Assembly (NCBI GenBank): GCA_963704455.1
Contig: OY969905.1
Span: 1,550,001 to 1,614,000, forward strand
Direction of reading: 5' to 3'
Length of the DNA stretch: 64,000 nucleotides
Source of the DNA: DASTCZ01 sp963704455
Lineage (GTDB): Bacteria; Acidobacteriota; Terriglobia; Acidiferrales; UBA7541
The position numbers and the translations under genes were made by a program. The first letter of the stretch is position 1. The number at the start of each line of letters is the position of its first letter. Positions 1-8,710 of this stretch are shown here, piece after piece. The notes under the pieces are model-generated. The model worked only from the letters and a program-made list of their open reading frames with translations, did no database searches and was not told the origin of the DNA.

Positions 1-2
1 GA

Positions 3-419
3 AAATACCACCTTTGCAAAGCCCAAAACTCGCAGAGCTTTTTGCTCCGTGACACGGGTTATACGCCATTCTTCCAACACGTTGCGAACCTGGCCGAGCT
101 GGAGCAGGCTCAAAAGAAAGGCAAGCTTTATACGCATCACTTCAACATGCTGCGTTCGATCATCGAAAAAACCGCCAGCTTTCACGGTTACGAGAATTTT
201 GGTGACTGCATTCGGCCAACTGTGGACGACGCGGACAAAACTTTGCACACTCGCGTAGTTAACATCATGAGCCACGGAAATTACTCGCTCTACGAACCAA
301 TCGAGATGCTGGAAGAGAACAAAGCCTTGTTTAAAACGATTCTGGAGGACTTCCGAAAGAATTTTCCGTTCAACCCTGACCCGTTCGAAGAAACGACCAA
401 GGAAGTGAAACCTGCATGA
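3..419 (+). CDS. C-terminal fragment of AAA-family ATPase (RloC/PrrC-like), cut by window edge
   Basis: The reading frame is open to the left edge, so only the last ~138 residues are visible. The first internal start would be a TTG at 42, but the frame continues upstream, so the gene most likely begins outside the window. The segment (FFQHVANL, TASFHGYENF, IMSHGNYSLYEPIEM) resembles the C-terminus of large AAA_13-type ATPases found inside type I restriction operons, some of which are anticodon nucleases. No Walker motif or nuclease residue is visible here. Its stop overlaps the hsdM start (ATGA), which shows translational coupling and one operon. The family call is recognition of the tail only and is moderate. 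Confidence 0.5.
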   Translation, partial: KYHLCKAQNSQSFLLRDTGYTPFFQHVANLAELEQAQKKGKLYTHHFNMLRSIIEKTASFHGYENFGDCIRPTVDDADKTLHTRVVNIMSHGNYSLYEPIEMLEENKALFKTILEDFRKNFPFNPDPFEETTKEVKPA

Positions 420-2050
420 ACGACCGAGATAAAACACAACTGGGCAGAACCCTTTGGGGCATTGCCGACGACCTGCGCGGCGCGATGAACGCGGACGATT
501 TCCGCGACTATATGCTGTCGTTCCTATTCCTGCGCTACCTGTCAGACAATTACGAGGCGGCCGCGCAAAAAGAACTGGGGCGGGACTATCCTCAGGTCGA
601 GGGTGACGGCCGCCGTGTGCCTCTGGCCCTCTGGTATGCCAACAATCCTGATGACGTAGCCGATTTCGAGAAGCAGATGCGCCGCAAGGTGCATTATGTC
701 ATCAAGCCGGATCATCTATGGGCCAGCATCGCCAATCTGGCCCGTACGCAGAATGGAGAACTTCTCAACACGCTGCAAGCAGCCTTCAAATATATCGAGA
801 CGGAGTCCTTCCAAAGCACCTTCCAAGGCCTGTTTTCTGAGATTAATCTGGCGTCGGACAAGCTCGGCAAAAAATACGAAGAGCGCAACGCCAAGCTCTG
901 CACCATTATTCAAAAGATCGCCGAAGGGCTGACGCAATTCTCCACCGACGCCGACACGTTGGGCGATGCCTACGAATATCTGATTGGCCAGTTTGCCGCA
1001 GGTTCCGGCAAGAAGGCGGGCGAGTTTTACACGCCGCAGCAGATTTCCAGCATTTTGTCTGGCATCGTCACGCTGGACAGCCAGGAGCCGAAAACGGGAA
1101 AGAAAGCCAAGCTGGGGAGCGTTTTTGATTTTGCCTGCGGTTCCGGCTCATTGCTACTCAATGTCCGCAAGCGTATGGGGCCGCAGGGCATTGGCAAAAT
1201 CTACGGACAGGAAAGCAACATCACAACTTACAACTTGGCGCGCATGAACATGCTGCTGCACGGGCTGAAGGACTCGGAGTTTGAAATCTTCCACGGCGAC
1301 ACGCTGACCAATGATTGGGAAATGTTGCGCGAGACCAACCCCGCCAAGAAACCTCATTTTGATGCAGTGGTGGCGAATCCGCCGTTCAGCTACCGCTGGG
1401 AAGCCACTGAAGCCATTGGCGAAGATGTGCGCTTCAAGAATCACGGACTGGCACCCAAATCCGCCGCAGACTTTGCCTTTTTGCTGCACGGCTTTCATTA
1501 CCTGAAGGACGAAGGCGTGATGGCCATCATTCTGCCCCACGGCGTGCTGTTCCGTGGTGGCGCGGAAGAGCGCATCCGCACCAAGCTGCTGACTGATGGG
1601 CATATTGATACGGTTGTTGGCCTGCCCGCCAATTTGTTTTATTCCACCGGCATCCCAGTGTGCATACTGGTGCTCAAAAAATGCAAAAAGCCAGACGACG
1701 TGCTCTTCATCAACGCCAGCGAGCATTTCGAGAAAAGCAAACGCCAGAACCGGCTGCGGGACGAAGACGTCGAAAAAATTCTTAAGACCTACCAATTCCG
1801 TAAGGAAGAGGAGCGTTATTCAAAACGAATCCCGATGGAGCGGATAAAAGAGGAAGGGTACAACCTGAATATATCCCGCTACATCAGCACCGCAATTGCT
1901 GAATCAGAAATCGATCTAGCGGCGACTCATGACGTGCTGGAAATAATCGAGAACACAATCCAAAAAGCAACAATTAAGCACAATAAATTCCTTGAAGAAC
2001 TCGGCTTGCCCCCATTGCCGTCGCCCGATTCTAATTCGTCGAAAGAGTAG
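416..2050 (+). CDS. hsdM: Type I restriction-modification DNA methyltransferase subunit HsdM
   Basis: N6-adenine methyltransferase subunit of a type I restriction system. It would normally work as HsdM2-HsdS, with HsdS giving sequence specificity. At 544 residues it is full length. The N-terminal helical HsdM_N domain spans about 8-150. The SAM-binding motif I reads DFACGSGSLLL at 238-248 and the catalytic motif IV is NPPF at 321-324. The ATG overlaps the stop of the upstream ATPase by 4 bp. No hsdS or hsdR follows: after 179 bp the strand switches to the CBASS operon. The enzyme is therefore an orphan unless its partners lie upstream of the window. Family assignment is firm; activity without HsdS is doubtful. 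Confidence 0.95.
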   Translation: MNDRDKTQLGRTLWGIADDLRGAMNADDFRDYMLSFLFLRYLSDNYEAAAQKELGRDYPQVEGDGRRVPLALWYANNPDDVADFEKQMRRKVHYVIKPDHLWASIANLARTQNGELLNTLQAAFKYIETESFQSTFQGLFSEINLASDKLGKKYEERNAKLCTIIQKIAEGLTQFSTDADTLGDAYEYLIGQFAAGSGKKAGEFYTPQQISSILSGIVTLDSQEPKTGKKAKLGSVFDFACGSGSLLLNVRKRMGPQGIGKIYGQESNITTYNLARMNMLLHGLKDSEFEIFHGDTLTNDWEMLRETNPAKKPHFDAVVANPPFSYRWEATEAIGEDVRFKNHGLAPKSAADFAFLLHGFHYLKDEGVMAIILPHGVLFRGGAEERIRTKLLTDGHIDTVVGLPANLFYSTGIPVCILVLKKCKKPDDVLFINASEHFEKSKRQNRLRDEDVEKILKTYQFRKEEERYSKRIPMERIKEEGYNLNISRYISTAIAESEIDLAATHDVLEIIENTIQKATIKHNKFLEELGLPPLPSPDSNSSKE

Positions 2051-2067
2051 CAAGCAGGCGCTCTTTC

Positions 2068-2080
2068 GAGACTACGTCTC
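2068..2080. repeat. Short palindrome GAGACTACGTCTC, left copy
   Basis: A 13-bp imperfect inverted repeat (GAGAC/GTCTC arms) lies 17 bp after hsdM. A related 21-bp form with the same arms, and with ACTACGTCTC shared, sits at 8711-8731 just after the mobile mystery protein B gene. The two copies bracket the CBASS and mystery-protein cassette. They could mark a recombination junction or be coincidental short hairpins. Confidence 0.35.
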
Positions 2081-2229
2081 CGGTGTGAGGCAGCAGGCTA
2101 GATGTGGATTCTTTTGCAGTACCGATGCGTTTCTCGCGCACAGCATATTCTGTCCCCGGTTTAATGTCAGATTTCAACATGAACACCACCGCAGCTTGAT
2201 TTGAGTCTTGTCCGCGCGCTATCGAAGCA

Positions 2230-2754
2230 TTACGGAAGCCTTTTTTGACTCCCGGTTGCTCCAGCTTCTAACGCAACTGGGTCGTGCGTGCCTCTCAAGA
2301 ATACATAGCTTTCGGAGACGAATTCTTCTGGAGGGTTACCGCCGAGAATCAAAAGTACGGGTTCGGGGCAGTGGTAGCTTTCCGTGCAGGCGATGCTTCT
2401 CATTTGATTCGCATCAGTCCCGCTCGGGGATGCGGAACCGTCCGGATGGAAGTGCCACTCTCCAAGGTAGTACCGTCGTCTTGGCCACATCTGGTTGAGA
2501 AGTTTTTGGACGCCGCGTATTCCGCGCTGAAAAGAGAGTCTGTTTAGTTTTGAATCGCTGGGAGCAGGCACAAGATCTGTTACATGCGCGAATTTGGAAT
2601 CGTCCGAATAGTGGCCGACCAAGATGCCGCCTGTCTCCATTGGATATGATCGAGCGCATTGCTCCAGCATCTCTTGAACTATCGGACCCGGCAGTTCAAA
2701 GTTAAATCGGCCATCCGCCGACCGCGCTCTTCTTAGTAGCTCCGCCTTAGCCAA
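2230..2754 (-). CDS. cap3: CBASS Cap3, JAB/MPN-type isopeptidase
   Basis: Metal-dependent protease that in type II CBASS removes the conjugate formed on the CD-NTase C-terminus by Cap2. The protein has 174 residues, typical of a single JAB domain. The JAMM zinc site is complete: Glu40 in METGGILVG, then His101-x-His103 and Ser111-x-x-Asp114 in EWHFHPDGSASPSGTD. It is the last gene of the four-gene minus-strand operon, and its ATG overlaps the end of cap2 by 8 bp. The domain plus the E1-E2 neighbour make the assignment secure. Confidence 0.92.
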   Translation of the reverse strand: MAKAELLRRARSADGRFNFELPGPIVQEMLEQCARSYPMETGGILVGHYSDDSKFAHVTDLVPAPSDSKLNRLSFQRGIRGVQKLLNQMWPRRRYYLGEWHFHPDGSASPSGTDANQMRSIACTESYHCPEPVLLILGGNPPEEFVSESYVFLRGTHDPVALEAGATGSQKRLP

Positions 2755-4543
2755 CCTTCCGCACTCCAGTAAAGATGTCGTCGTCGGTCAATCGCTCGAA
2801 AACTTGGAAAATAGGATCAGCGCCTATTAGTGCCTTCTCGCCAGCGGCCTTTAATGCGACGGCAGCCATCAAATCGACATCAACGGCGGAAGCAGGAAAG
2901 ATCGGATGGTAGCAGCCGATTCCCTCCCGAGGAAGTTCTTCGTCTCCCATTTCTTCCAAATCCTTGGCCAGCCACGGCTGGAGGCTTTCAGCAAACCGCG
3001 ACGGTTCCACTGGGGCGCGTTGAGAATAAAGAAACAGTCTCTTTGCTCCAAAGGATACCGACACGGAGTGAATTATCGGATTCATTTTCCACGCAAAATG
3101 TTCCAATGAACCGAAGACCTCATCATTCGCTGTACACTCCCATACCACTTCCGCTTCGAGAATCTGTCGAAGCTCTATTTCGTTGAGTTCACCAATAGAA
3201 GATCCGATTCCAACAACTTTGGCGTAAGGAGAAGCCGCATTCAATCTGGCAGCCAGCGCAGGTGCTTTCTTCTTGCCAAGATTTTGCATGGTTAATGTGT
3301 GACGGCTAAGATTGCCAACTTTCAAGGAATCACCATCAACAACAGTCAGATTGTGGACACCGCCTCTCACAAGAAGTTCGGCTAAGATGGAACCAACCGC
3401 TCCCACTCCAAAGATGACAGTTTTCTTCTCGGTGAGGTCGGTCGACAAAGTGCCACGAGTTTGGATTTGCTTCTTGTCCCAGTTCTCTGTTGGAACCCAA
3501 GTGATCTTGCCGCTCGTGTTGAAAGAAATTTCGCGGTCTTTTTGCCACAACTTATGCGGATCGGCTCCAAACCCACCTCGACCGTGGGGGCGGGCAAGTA
3601 CTGGGAATTGGATCGCCTGCCAGTGTATCGATTTAGCTGGCTGTCCAATTCGCTCGGGAATAGGGAATCCGATCAGGCAAAAGTGTCGGTTCCCATCCCG
3701 CAAGCCTAAACTCGCTGCTTCACTGCAACGCAGATCAAAATCGACATTCTGCGTCTTGAGAGCGTCCCTGAGTTCACCCCATGTTGCCGGGAATCTCCAT
3801 GGCCGTACCACCGGAATTTGAGGCAGCCGAATCCACATGCCGGTCGAATCGCGATTGGTTGTCCGAGCGAGGTTAGTTCCCCAATGGTTTTCGACCAGAG
3901 GCTTGCCAGAGTGAGTCGAAAAAGTCAGCGTATGCCAGTAGTCTAATTCAGAGTCGAGGAGAGATAGTTGGACCAGACCCAAGTGTTCGGGCAGCGAATT
4001 CCATTGTTCAAGTTGGACTGTGTTTTCTTGAAACGCAATCAGTCCCGGACCTCGCTTAATCTGAGGTAGTTCAAACGGCTCATTTAATTCAGCAACCCGG
4101 TCTTGCGAAGCTGCTACTAGCCACTCAAGGGCGCGGGCGATATTCCATCGAAGTCGTTCGTGCGAAATTCGTGGCTCAAAATCATACCCTTGGTGTCCGA
4201 GTTGCTTAAAGTTGGTTGCGAGGCAGAGATCACCCGTTCTCCATAACACTGTGTCCTCGCCGTCACTATTTAAACTCTGATGCTGGAACGTTGCGGTAAT
4301 TCCGTTCCGTTTCGCGGGGTATAGCTTCACGTCGCCTTGGGGATAACGATTTGTGGCAACCAAATACCACGGCGTAACAGCAGGGATGAATTCAGTCGGT
4401 GTGAGCTTGGGAAGGAGCGCAAGATGCAAGCCCCACACTTTTTCCTTCTCGAACCAGACCCAGTCATCGAGAATTTCGACTTCAGGTATTCCATCTAGTG
4501 CTCGTCGTCCCGCACGGAGGTCTTCAGTAATCTGCTTCATCAT
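2747..4543 (-). CDS. cap2: CBASS Cap2, fused E2-E1 ubiquitin-transfer-like enzyme
   Basis: Conjugating enzyme that primes the CBASS CD-NTase by linking its C-terminus to a target. The 598 residues are arranged as in the family. An N-terminal E2-like domain covers about 1-160, with the candidate catalytic Cys107 in GDLCLA. A linker/IA region follows. The C-terminal ThiF/E1 adenylation domain has the nucleotide loop GVGAVG at 379-384, acidic VVDGD at 401-405, and the E1 catalytic Cys544 in GIGCYHPIFPA. The start ATG overlaps the CD-NTase stop by 1 bp (TAATG). Together with Cap3 it defines a type II (full-length Cap2) CBASS. Confidence 0.93.
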   Translation of the reverse strand: MMKQITEDLRAGRRALDGIPEVEILDDWVWFEKEKVWGLHLALLPKLTPTEFIPAVTPWYLVATNRYPQGDVKLYPAKRNGITATFQHQSLNSDGEDTVLWRTGDLCLATNFKQLGHQGYDFEPRISHERLRWNIARALEWLVAASQDRVAELNEPFELPQIKRGPGLIAFQENTVQLEQWNSLPEHLGLVQLSLLDSELDYWHTLTFSTHSGKPLVENHWGTNLARTTNRDSTGMWIRLPQIPVVRPWRFPATWGELRDALKTQNVDFDLRCSEAASLGLRDGNRHFCLIGFPIPERIGQPAKSIHWQAIQFPVLARPHGRGGFGADPHKLWQKDREISFNTSGKITWVPTENWDKKQIQTRGTLSTDLTEKKTVIFGVGAVGSILAELLVRGGVHNLTVVDGDSLKVGNLSRHTLTMQNLGKKKAPALAARLNAASPYAKVVGIGSSIGELNEIELRQILEAEVVWECTANDEVFGSLEHFAWKMNPIIHSVSVSFGAKRLFLYSQRAPVEPSRFAESLQPWLAKDLEEMGDEELPREGIGCYHPIFPASAVDVDLMAAVALKAAGEKALIGADPIFQVFERLTDDDIFTGVRKVG

Positions 4544-5664
4544 TAAGCAAAACGTCCTCCGCCGACCGTAGAAACGGAAGTCCTTTTAGTGAAGCCGCCT
4601 CCCCGATCATCGGACGGCGGTTCTGGGAACTCACATCCAAAGAGTTCTCGCCAAGTTTTGGCAGACTCATGAACAGTACTAGCCTCGCAAGCGCGCTTAG
4701 CGATTGCGGCAGCCTCTACACAATATTCATGGAATTTCTTGAAATCTGCGGGCGATAGCCTCTTCAAAACGTTGTGAGAAGGAACTCCGTGATCTAACAG
4801 AACAGGTGTCTTTCCTGCGGCAACTTCAGGGGCGAAACGGGTGAGGATATTTGCGAGGGTCAGCCGAACGCCTTGCGCAACGGATGTGATGGAATCCGGA
4901 CAGCAGACACCAATAATATGTTCGAGTGGATATCCCTTCGGATATTTCGTGTCCGCTCGGAGGAACCGATGCGACCATTTGATCGATTTGACGACATTGA
5001 CATAGTGACCGTCGCAGTTATTGTTCTTTTCCCACGTCCACTGTATTTGCAATAGAGGATGAGTGGGTTCCCAAATCTTTTTCTCCCGATCAGGAATCAT
5101 TAGAGGCGAGGCTTTCCATTCTGGCTGTTTGGCAGCTTCGCTGAGGACAGCCCTCTCAGCGAATGTGTTTTTTCGGTCTTCAATGGGAATCCATAGCTTG
5201 TTAAGACGAAAATCCTTCACATCTTCGGGAGTGTCAAAAGTCCTAACAGCGGCGGATTTTATTATTTCAACGTCGGCTTCGCATGGTGCCGACGTGATAA
5301 CAAAGTCGAGATCCACGTAAGACAGTTCAATTGCTATAGACCGGTCTTGGAAGCGGTACTTCTTGGGGTAGTGTTTGTCGAGGAAAGGAACAAACCGGGC
5401 CATCGCGTCTGCTGGTTTCTCCTTTTCACTCAAGTTGGTCACAACGATTACGTCCACATCGGGTCGTTTCTCTCCGACTGGTCGGATCGCGGTCGCCCGA
5501 CGATAGCTCCCTTGCAAAAAGTCGCTCACTAAAATGCGGCTTAGTTTCTCATCGTTATTAAGCCGCTCTCGAAGCGCCCTATGACCCTTCTTATAATCCT
5601 CTTTTTGCGGATCGGTGGGCCGAATCGCCGACAAGAAATCGATGAAATAGCTAGGTAGTTCCAT
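4543..5664 (-). CDS. CBASS CD-NTase (cGAS/DncV-like nucleotidyltransferase)
   Basis: Second-messenger synthase that makes a cyclic oligonucleotide on phage infection. From the ATG at 5664 the protein has 373 residues. An upstream in-frame ATG at 5760 was rejected because it lies in the body of cap4 and adds a non-homologous leader. The nucleotidyltransferase core shows GS at 52-53 (FLQGSYRRAT), the metal pair D69-x-D71 (RPDVDVIVV) and a third carboxylate at D118/D120 (YVDLD). The flexible C-terminus ends GGGRFA, a glycine-rich tail fitting Cap2 conjugation. Start overlaps cap4 by 14 bp. The clade (CdnD-like) is inferred; the nucleotide product cannot be read from sequence. Confidence 0.92.
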   Translation of the reverse strand: MELPSYFIDFLSAIRPTDPQKEDYKKGHRALRERLNNDEKLSRILVSDFLQGSYRRATAIRPVGEKRPDVDVIVVTNLSEKEKPADAMARFVPFLDKHYPKKYRFQDRSIAIELSYVDLDFVITSAPCEADVEIIKSAAVRTFDTPEDVKDFRLNKLWIPIEDRKNTFAERAVLSEAAKQPEWKASPLMIPDREKKIWEPTHPLLQIQWTWEKNNNCDGHYVNVVKSIKWSHRFLRADTKYPKGYPLEHIIGVCCPDSITSVAQGVRLTLANILTRFAPEVAAGKTPVLLDHGVPSHNVLKRLSPADFKKFHEYCVEAAAIAKRACEASTVHESAKTWRELFGCEFPEPPSDDRGGGFTKRTSVSTVGGGRFA

Positions 5665-7183
5665 GTTTACCTTCCTTCGCGAACGGAAAACGGATACTTG
5701 GCTTATACGCTCCCGGAGCATTTGAATCGAAGTCGTACTCGTACAACAAAGTTTTTCCAAACCCTTGCGAAAGCTGACCTAGCAGGAACATGAACCCGTT
5801 GGGTGCGGCAGCGAAAACATGCAAGACTCCTTCTCTTTCAGTTCCGGAGCGCTGCTTCACAAGGGTCGATACAGCTTGTGCCAACTGTAAGCAGTGATTC
5901 GCATCCTTTATCGCGGTCGAACCGATTGCGGGCAAAGCAGAGAAAATTGCAACTCGGCGAATTTCGGGGCGCTCCTGAATGAGCGCCATGACATCCGCTG
6001 TAGCGTCTTGGCTCACATTTAGAACTAACGCGACATCCTTGCTATCGTCGTGCAATACGCGACTTTCAATTTTCCAAACGGACTCCGGCGGCACGGGTTG
6101 AGCGTCGAGGGCAGGCTTCCAGAGCGCTTCCCGACCAAGTACTCTTTGTATCGTGGCGACATCCATACCTCGCTTTGGATTTAGACAACGCCCCGCTGCG
6201 AATGCTACCGATGAATGCGCGTCCAACCGAACTTCATACGAGACACCTGGCTTAAGCGTCTCGACAAATTCTTGCAATCTTGCTGGAATGGCGTTATTCC
6301 ATGAATCCTCGTCATTGATTTCTCTCTCGTCAAAGAGATCATCGAGCGAAAGCAACTGCGTGGTGTCATCCTCCATGTGCTCGGCCAACCTTACGAAGCT
6401 CCGAATGCCAATGCGTTCTGAGTACTGTTGCTTTTGACCTGCCCAGAGCCCCTCTTTCTTGCACAGGTCGATCAATTCTTCCTTCGTGAAACTAATCCTG
6501 TCACCTTGCTGCAATTTTCTAATCAAGTCATCGTATGCATTATGATGATGCGCATCATCTAGCGTTACCAACCCAGCGCTGTGAAGGCTCACATTTAAGT
6601 GTGATCTGAGATTTTCCAGCGTCAGTCGATTGGTGTCCATACGAATTGGCCTCACCGACCGCTCAAGCGCCACGTGTTCGGTCAATTTCAAATGTCCAGC
6701 CCAGTGTTCTCTAACTTTTTGCATCGCAGCATCGTCGGAAAACAACTTTCTCAAGCGAATTTCACCACCTGTGCAACTTACCAACTTATTGAGCGGATCG
6801 CCGTCCTCAATTCCCCAAGGAGCGATGATGTAAAGTCGGCAGGACTCATTGTGAGAACCGACAAAATTATGAACTCGCTGCAACAAGGACATTCTCTTTA
6901 CACCGAGAAAGGCGGGATCGGTGAAGCTCTGGTAGGAAAATCTGCCTGAATGGTCCACATGAAACTTAACTTGGTAATGATCTGATTTGCAGTGTTCGCC
7001 ACGCTCAATTGCAACTTCACACTTGTAGTACACGGCAACATCATCGAAGTAGAGCGTACCGGGATTTTCGTAAACCACGCGAACTACTTGAGAATTAGGC
7101 ATCAAGAGACGGCACGCTTTCAGCCAGAAGAATCCTGCCTGATAGTCGTCGCCCTGTGTTCTTGCTCCTATAGCGCGTACCAT
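5651..7183 (-). CDS. cap4: CBASS effector Cap4: DUF4297-type nuclease fused to SAVED domain
   Basis: Effector endonuclease switched on by the cyclic nucleotide. Residues 1 to ~210 form a restriction-like nuclease, with a plausible active site E39, D48 and Q71-x-K73 (SDHYQVKFH). Residues from ~310 to 505 form the SAVED sensor, recognised by its blocks around SYEVRLDAHSSVAFAAGR, VALVLNVSQDAT and VLHVFAAAPNGFMFLLGQL. At 510 residues it is the usual Cap4 length. It is the first gene of the operon, with a perfect -10 box 58 bp upstream. Neighbouring CD-NTase, Cap2 and Cap3 confirm the system. Nuclease residues are my alignment by eye. Confidence 0.9.
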   Translation of the reverse strand: MVRAIGARTQGDDYQAGFFWLKACRLLMPNSQVVRVVYENPGTLYFDDVAVYYKCEVAIERGEHCKSDHYQVKFHVDHSGRFSYQSFTDPAFLGVKRMSLLQRVHNFVGSHNESCRLYIIAPWGIEDGDPLNKLVSCTGGEIRLRKLFSDDAAMQKVREHWAGHLKLTEHVALERSVRPIRMDTNRLTLENLRSHLNVSLHSAGLVTLDDAHHHNAYDDLIRKLQQGDRISFTKEELIDLCKKEGLWAGQKQQYSERIGIRSFVRLAEHMEDDTTQLLSLDDLFDEREINDEDSWNNAIPARLQEFVETLKPGVSYEVRLDAHSSVAFAAGRCLNPKRGMDVATIQRVLGREALWKPALDAQPVPPESVWKIESRVLHDDSKDVALVLNVSQDATADVMALIQERPEIRRVAIFSALPAIGSTAIKDANHCLQLAQAVSTLVKQRSGTEREGVLHVFAAAPNGFMFLLGQLSQGFGKTLLYEYDFDSNAPGAYKPSIRFPFAKEGKHGTT

Positions 7184-7241
7184 GTTTGCCCGTTGACAGG
7201 TTAAGAGAGTGTTGCCGCCTCGACACCCATGAGTAGATTTT

Positions 7242-7278
7242 ATTATACAGTATTCGCTTTTACTTCGCCATTAATGGC
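7242..7278 (-). promoter_or_regulatory. CBASS promoter with perfect palindromic operator candidate
   Basis: On the minus strand a perfect TATAAT (-10) occupies 7242-7247, 58-63 bp before the cap4 ATG. The -35 hexamer at the expected spacing (TGGCGA) is weak. Immediately upstream is the perfect 12-bp palindrome GCCATTAATGGC at 7267-7278, which overlaps the -35 position. A repressor or activator binding there would control CBASS transcription. The regulator is not identified. Confidence 0.55.
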
Positions 7279-7535
7279 AACGAGCGAATGCGCAGGCTAT
7301 TGCTGCAACTCCATCCACTGGAAAATTCGGTAGACCAAGGCGCGTTCCACAACTAGAATCCGCCGATGCGTGAACCTGACAAATGGAGAATTGAAAAGAA
7401 TGACGGGTAGGGTAAAATCGTTGCTACCGTCATGAGTCTCGCTACGGGCGCTACAAGACCGAATCATTTCGAGAGATTAGCATATTTGCTTTGTATTCGC
7501 TGTCTACCTGCCACGCAAGCAAGACCACCTAAGAA
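7279..7535. other. Intergenic stretch without recognisable gene
   Basis: Part of the ~450-bp divergent gap between the CBASS operon and mystery protein A. I see no coding frame, RNA or repeat here beyond the flanking promoter elements. Confidence 0.6.
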
Positions 7536-7611
7536 TCAGGTTATAGCCTGACGTTAATGAGTAAAACTCAGCATATACACTGTTTTCCTAATCTAGACGA
7601 CAGGTTATAAT
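7536..7611 (+). promoter_or_regulatory. Promoter/operator region of the mobile mystery protein pair
   Basis: The 9-mer CAGGTTATA occurs twice: within the dyad TCAGGTTATAGCCTGA at 7536-7551, and again at 7601-7609. The second copy contains a perfect TATAAT at 7606-7611, 21 bp before the ATG at 7632. Two related boxes, one over the -10 element, fit autoregulation by the HTH product of the first gene. That is inference. Confidence 0.45.
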
Positions 7612-7631
7612 TGTATTCTGGAGATTCACCC

Positions 7632-8072
7632 ATGAAATCCGAGTTTCGGGAATTACGAGTCGATCAAATTGACCGCAGTCTAAAACCTTTCGCTGGAGCA
7701 CAAGCCGTTAGTCGGCCAAAGCGTGGATGGCTTCGCTCCATTCGGGAAGCTCTTGGGATCAGCATGCGCGAGGTCGCGCGCAAAATGCGCAAGACTCCGC
7801 AAACCGTTGCTTCGTTCGAAAAGTCCGAGGCCGCAGACCGGATCACCCTGCAAACTCTACGGCATTATGCCGAGGCGATGAACTGCGAACTTGTGTATGC
7901 CATCGTTCCCAAATCCGGTTCACTGAAACAACTTGGCGAAAAGGGCGCGCGGCAAAAAGCAGAGAAAGACGTGCGCGCCGTCGAACACACGATGGCGCTG
8001 GAAGATCAGGCCACCAGTGGAGTCCAAGACAAAATCGAACGCGAGACCAAGAGGCTGTTGAAGAAACGTTAG
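7632..8072 (+). CDS. Mobile mystery protein A (XRE-type HTH regulator)
   Basis: 146-residue DNA-binding protein of the family found in pairs with a Fic-domain partner, often inside type I restriction loci. The HTH lies at about 35-80 (IREALGISMREVARKMRKTPQTVASFEKSEA). The C-terminal half is charged and helical. The ATG at 7632 has a GGAG Shine-Dalgarno 12 bp upstream and was preferred over a TTG at 7611. It is probably the antitoxin/repressor half of a toxin-antitoxin-like pair and autoregulator of the operator boxes at 7536-7611. Family recognition is good; the toxin-antitoxin role is inferred from the partner. Confidence 0.85.
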   Translation: MKSEFRELRVDQIDRSLKPFAGAQAVSRPKRGWLRSIREALGISMREVARKMRKTPQTVASFEKSEAADRITLQTLRHYAEAMNCELVYAIVPKSGSLKQLGEKGARQKAEKDVRAVEHTMALEDQATSGVQDKIERETKRLLKKR

Positions 8073-8086
8073 GGGGATAGAGTCGG

Positions 8087-8677
8087 ATGCCGAACAATCC
8101 AAACCCGGATGCCAATACGCCCCTCACTCCCGAGGAGCAGGATGGCCTCATTCCCAATCTCGCGACGCATGAAGAGTTGAACGAATGGGAGCGCGATAAC
8201 ATCCTGCAAGCGCGGCAATGGGCGCTGGGGGATCGGCAGTTGGCGCGGTTAGACCCGATGAGCGAAAACTATATTCGAGAACTCCATCGTCGGATGTTCG
8301 ACCAAACATGGACGTGGGCGGGAACATATCGAAAGACAGAAAAGAATCTCGGCGTTCCTGTCGCGCACATTCGCGAACGACTTGCGCAATCTCTGGGGAA
8401 TGCGAAGTATTGGCTGGAAAACAAGACGTACGATATAGACGAATGCGCCATCCGCTTCCACTACGAACTTGTCGTGATTCATGCTTTTCCGAACGGAAAC
8501 GGCAGACACGCCCGCCTGATCGCCGATATCGTCACGGCAAAATACGGATGCCCGGTCTTCTCGTGGGGCAGCAAGGATCTCATTCCGGCTGGCGAAACGC
8601 GGGAAGCGTATTTGACAGCTCTACGCACTGCCGACGACGGAGACATTCAAGGACTTCTCAGATTCGCCCGTTCATGA
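8087..8677 (+). CDS. Mobile mystery protein B (Fic-domain protein)
   Basis: 196-residue Fic protein. Fic enzymes AMPylate or otherwise modify target proteins. The signature loop HAFPNGNGRHAR starts near residue 131 and matches the active HxFx(D/N)GNGRxxR pattern, with the catalytic His. The N-terminal part contains the family block EEQDGLIPNLATHEELNEWERDNI. The gene starts 14 bp after mystery protein A behind an AGGGGG Shine-Dalgarno, so the two are co-transcribed. No clear inhibitory (S/T)xxxE(G/N) motif was noticed, which suggests control by the partner protein. Confidence 0.88.
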   Translation: MPNNPNPDANTPLTPEEQDGLIPNLATHEELNEWERDNILQARQWALGDRQLARLDPMSENYIRELHRRMFDQTWTWAGTYRKTEKNLGVPVAHIRERLAQSLGNAKYWLENKTYDIDECAIRFHYELVVIHAFPNGNGRHARLIADIVTAKYGCPVFSWGSKDLIPAGETREAYLTALRTADDGDIQGLLRFARS

Positions 8678-8710
8678 GCCAAAAGGGTTCCGTTCGTTCC
8701 CAACGACCGA

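Noticed and set aside
5665..5760. Upstream start for the CD-NTase at 5760
   Set aside because: The added 32 residues lie in the cap4 coding sequence and lack homology; the ATG at 5664 gives the standard N-terminus.
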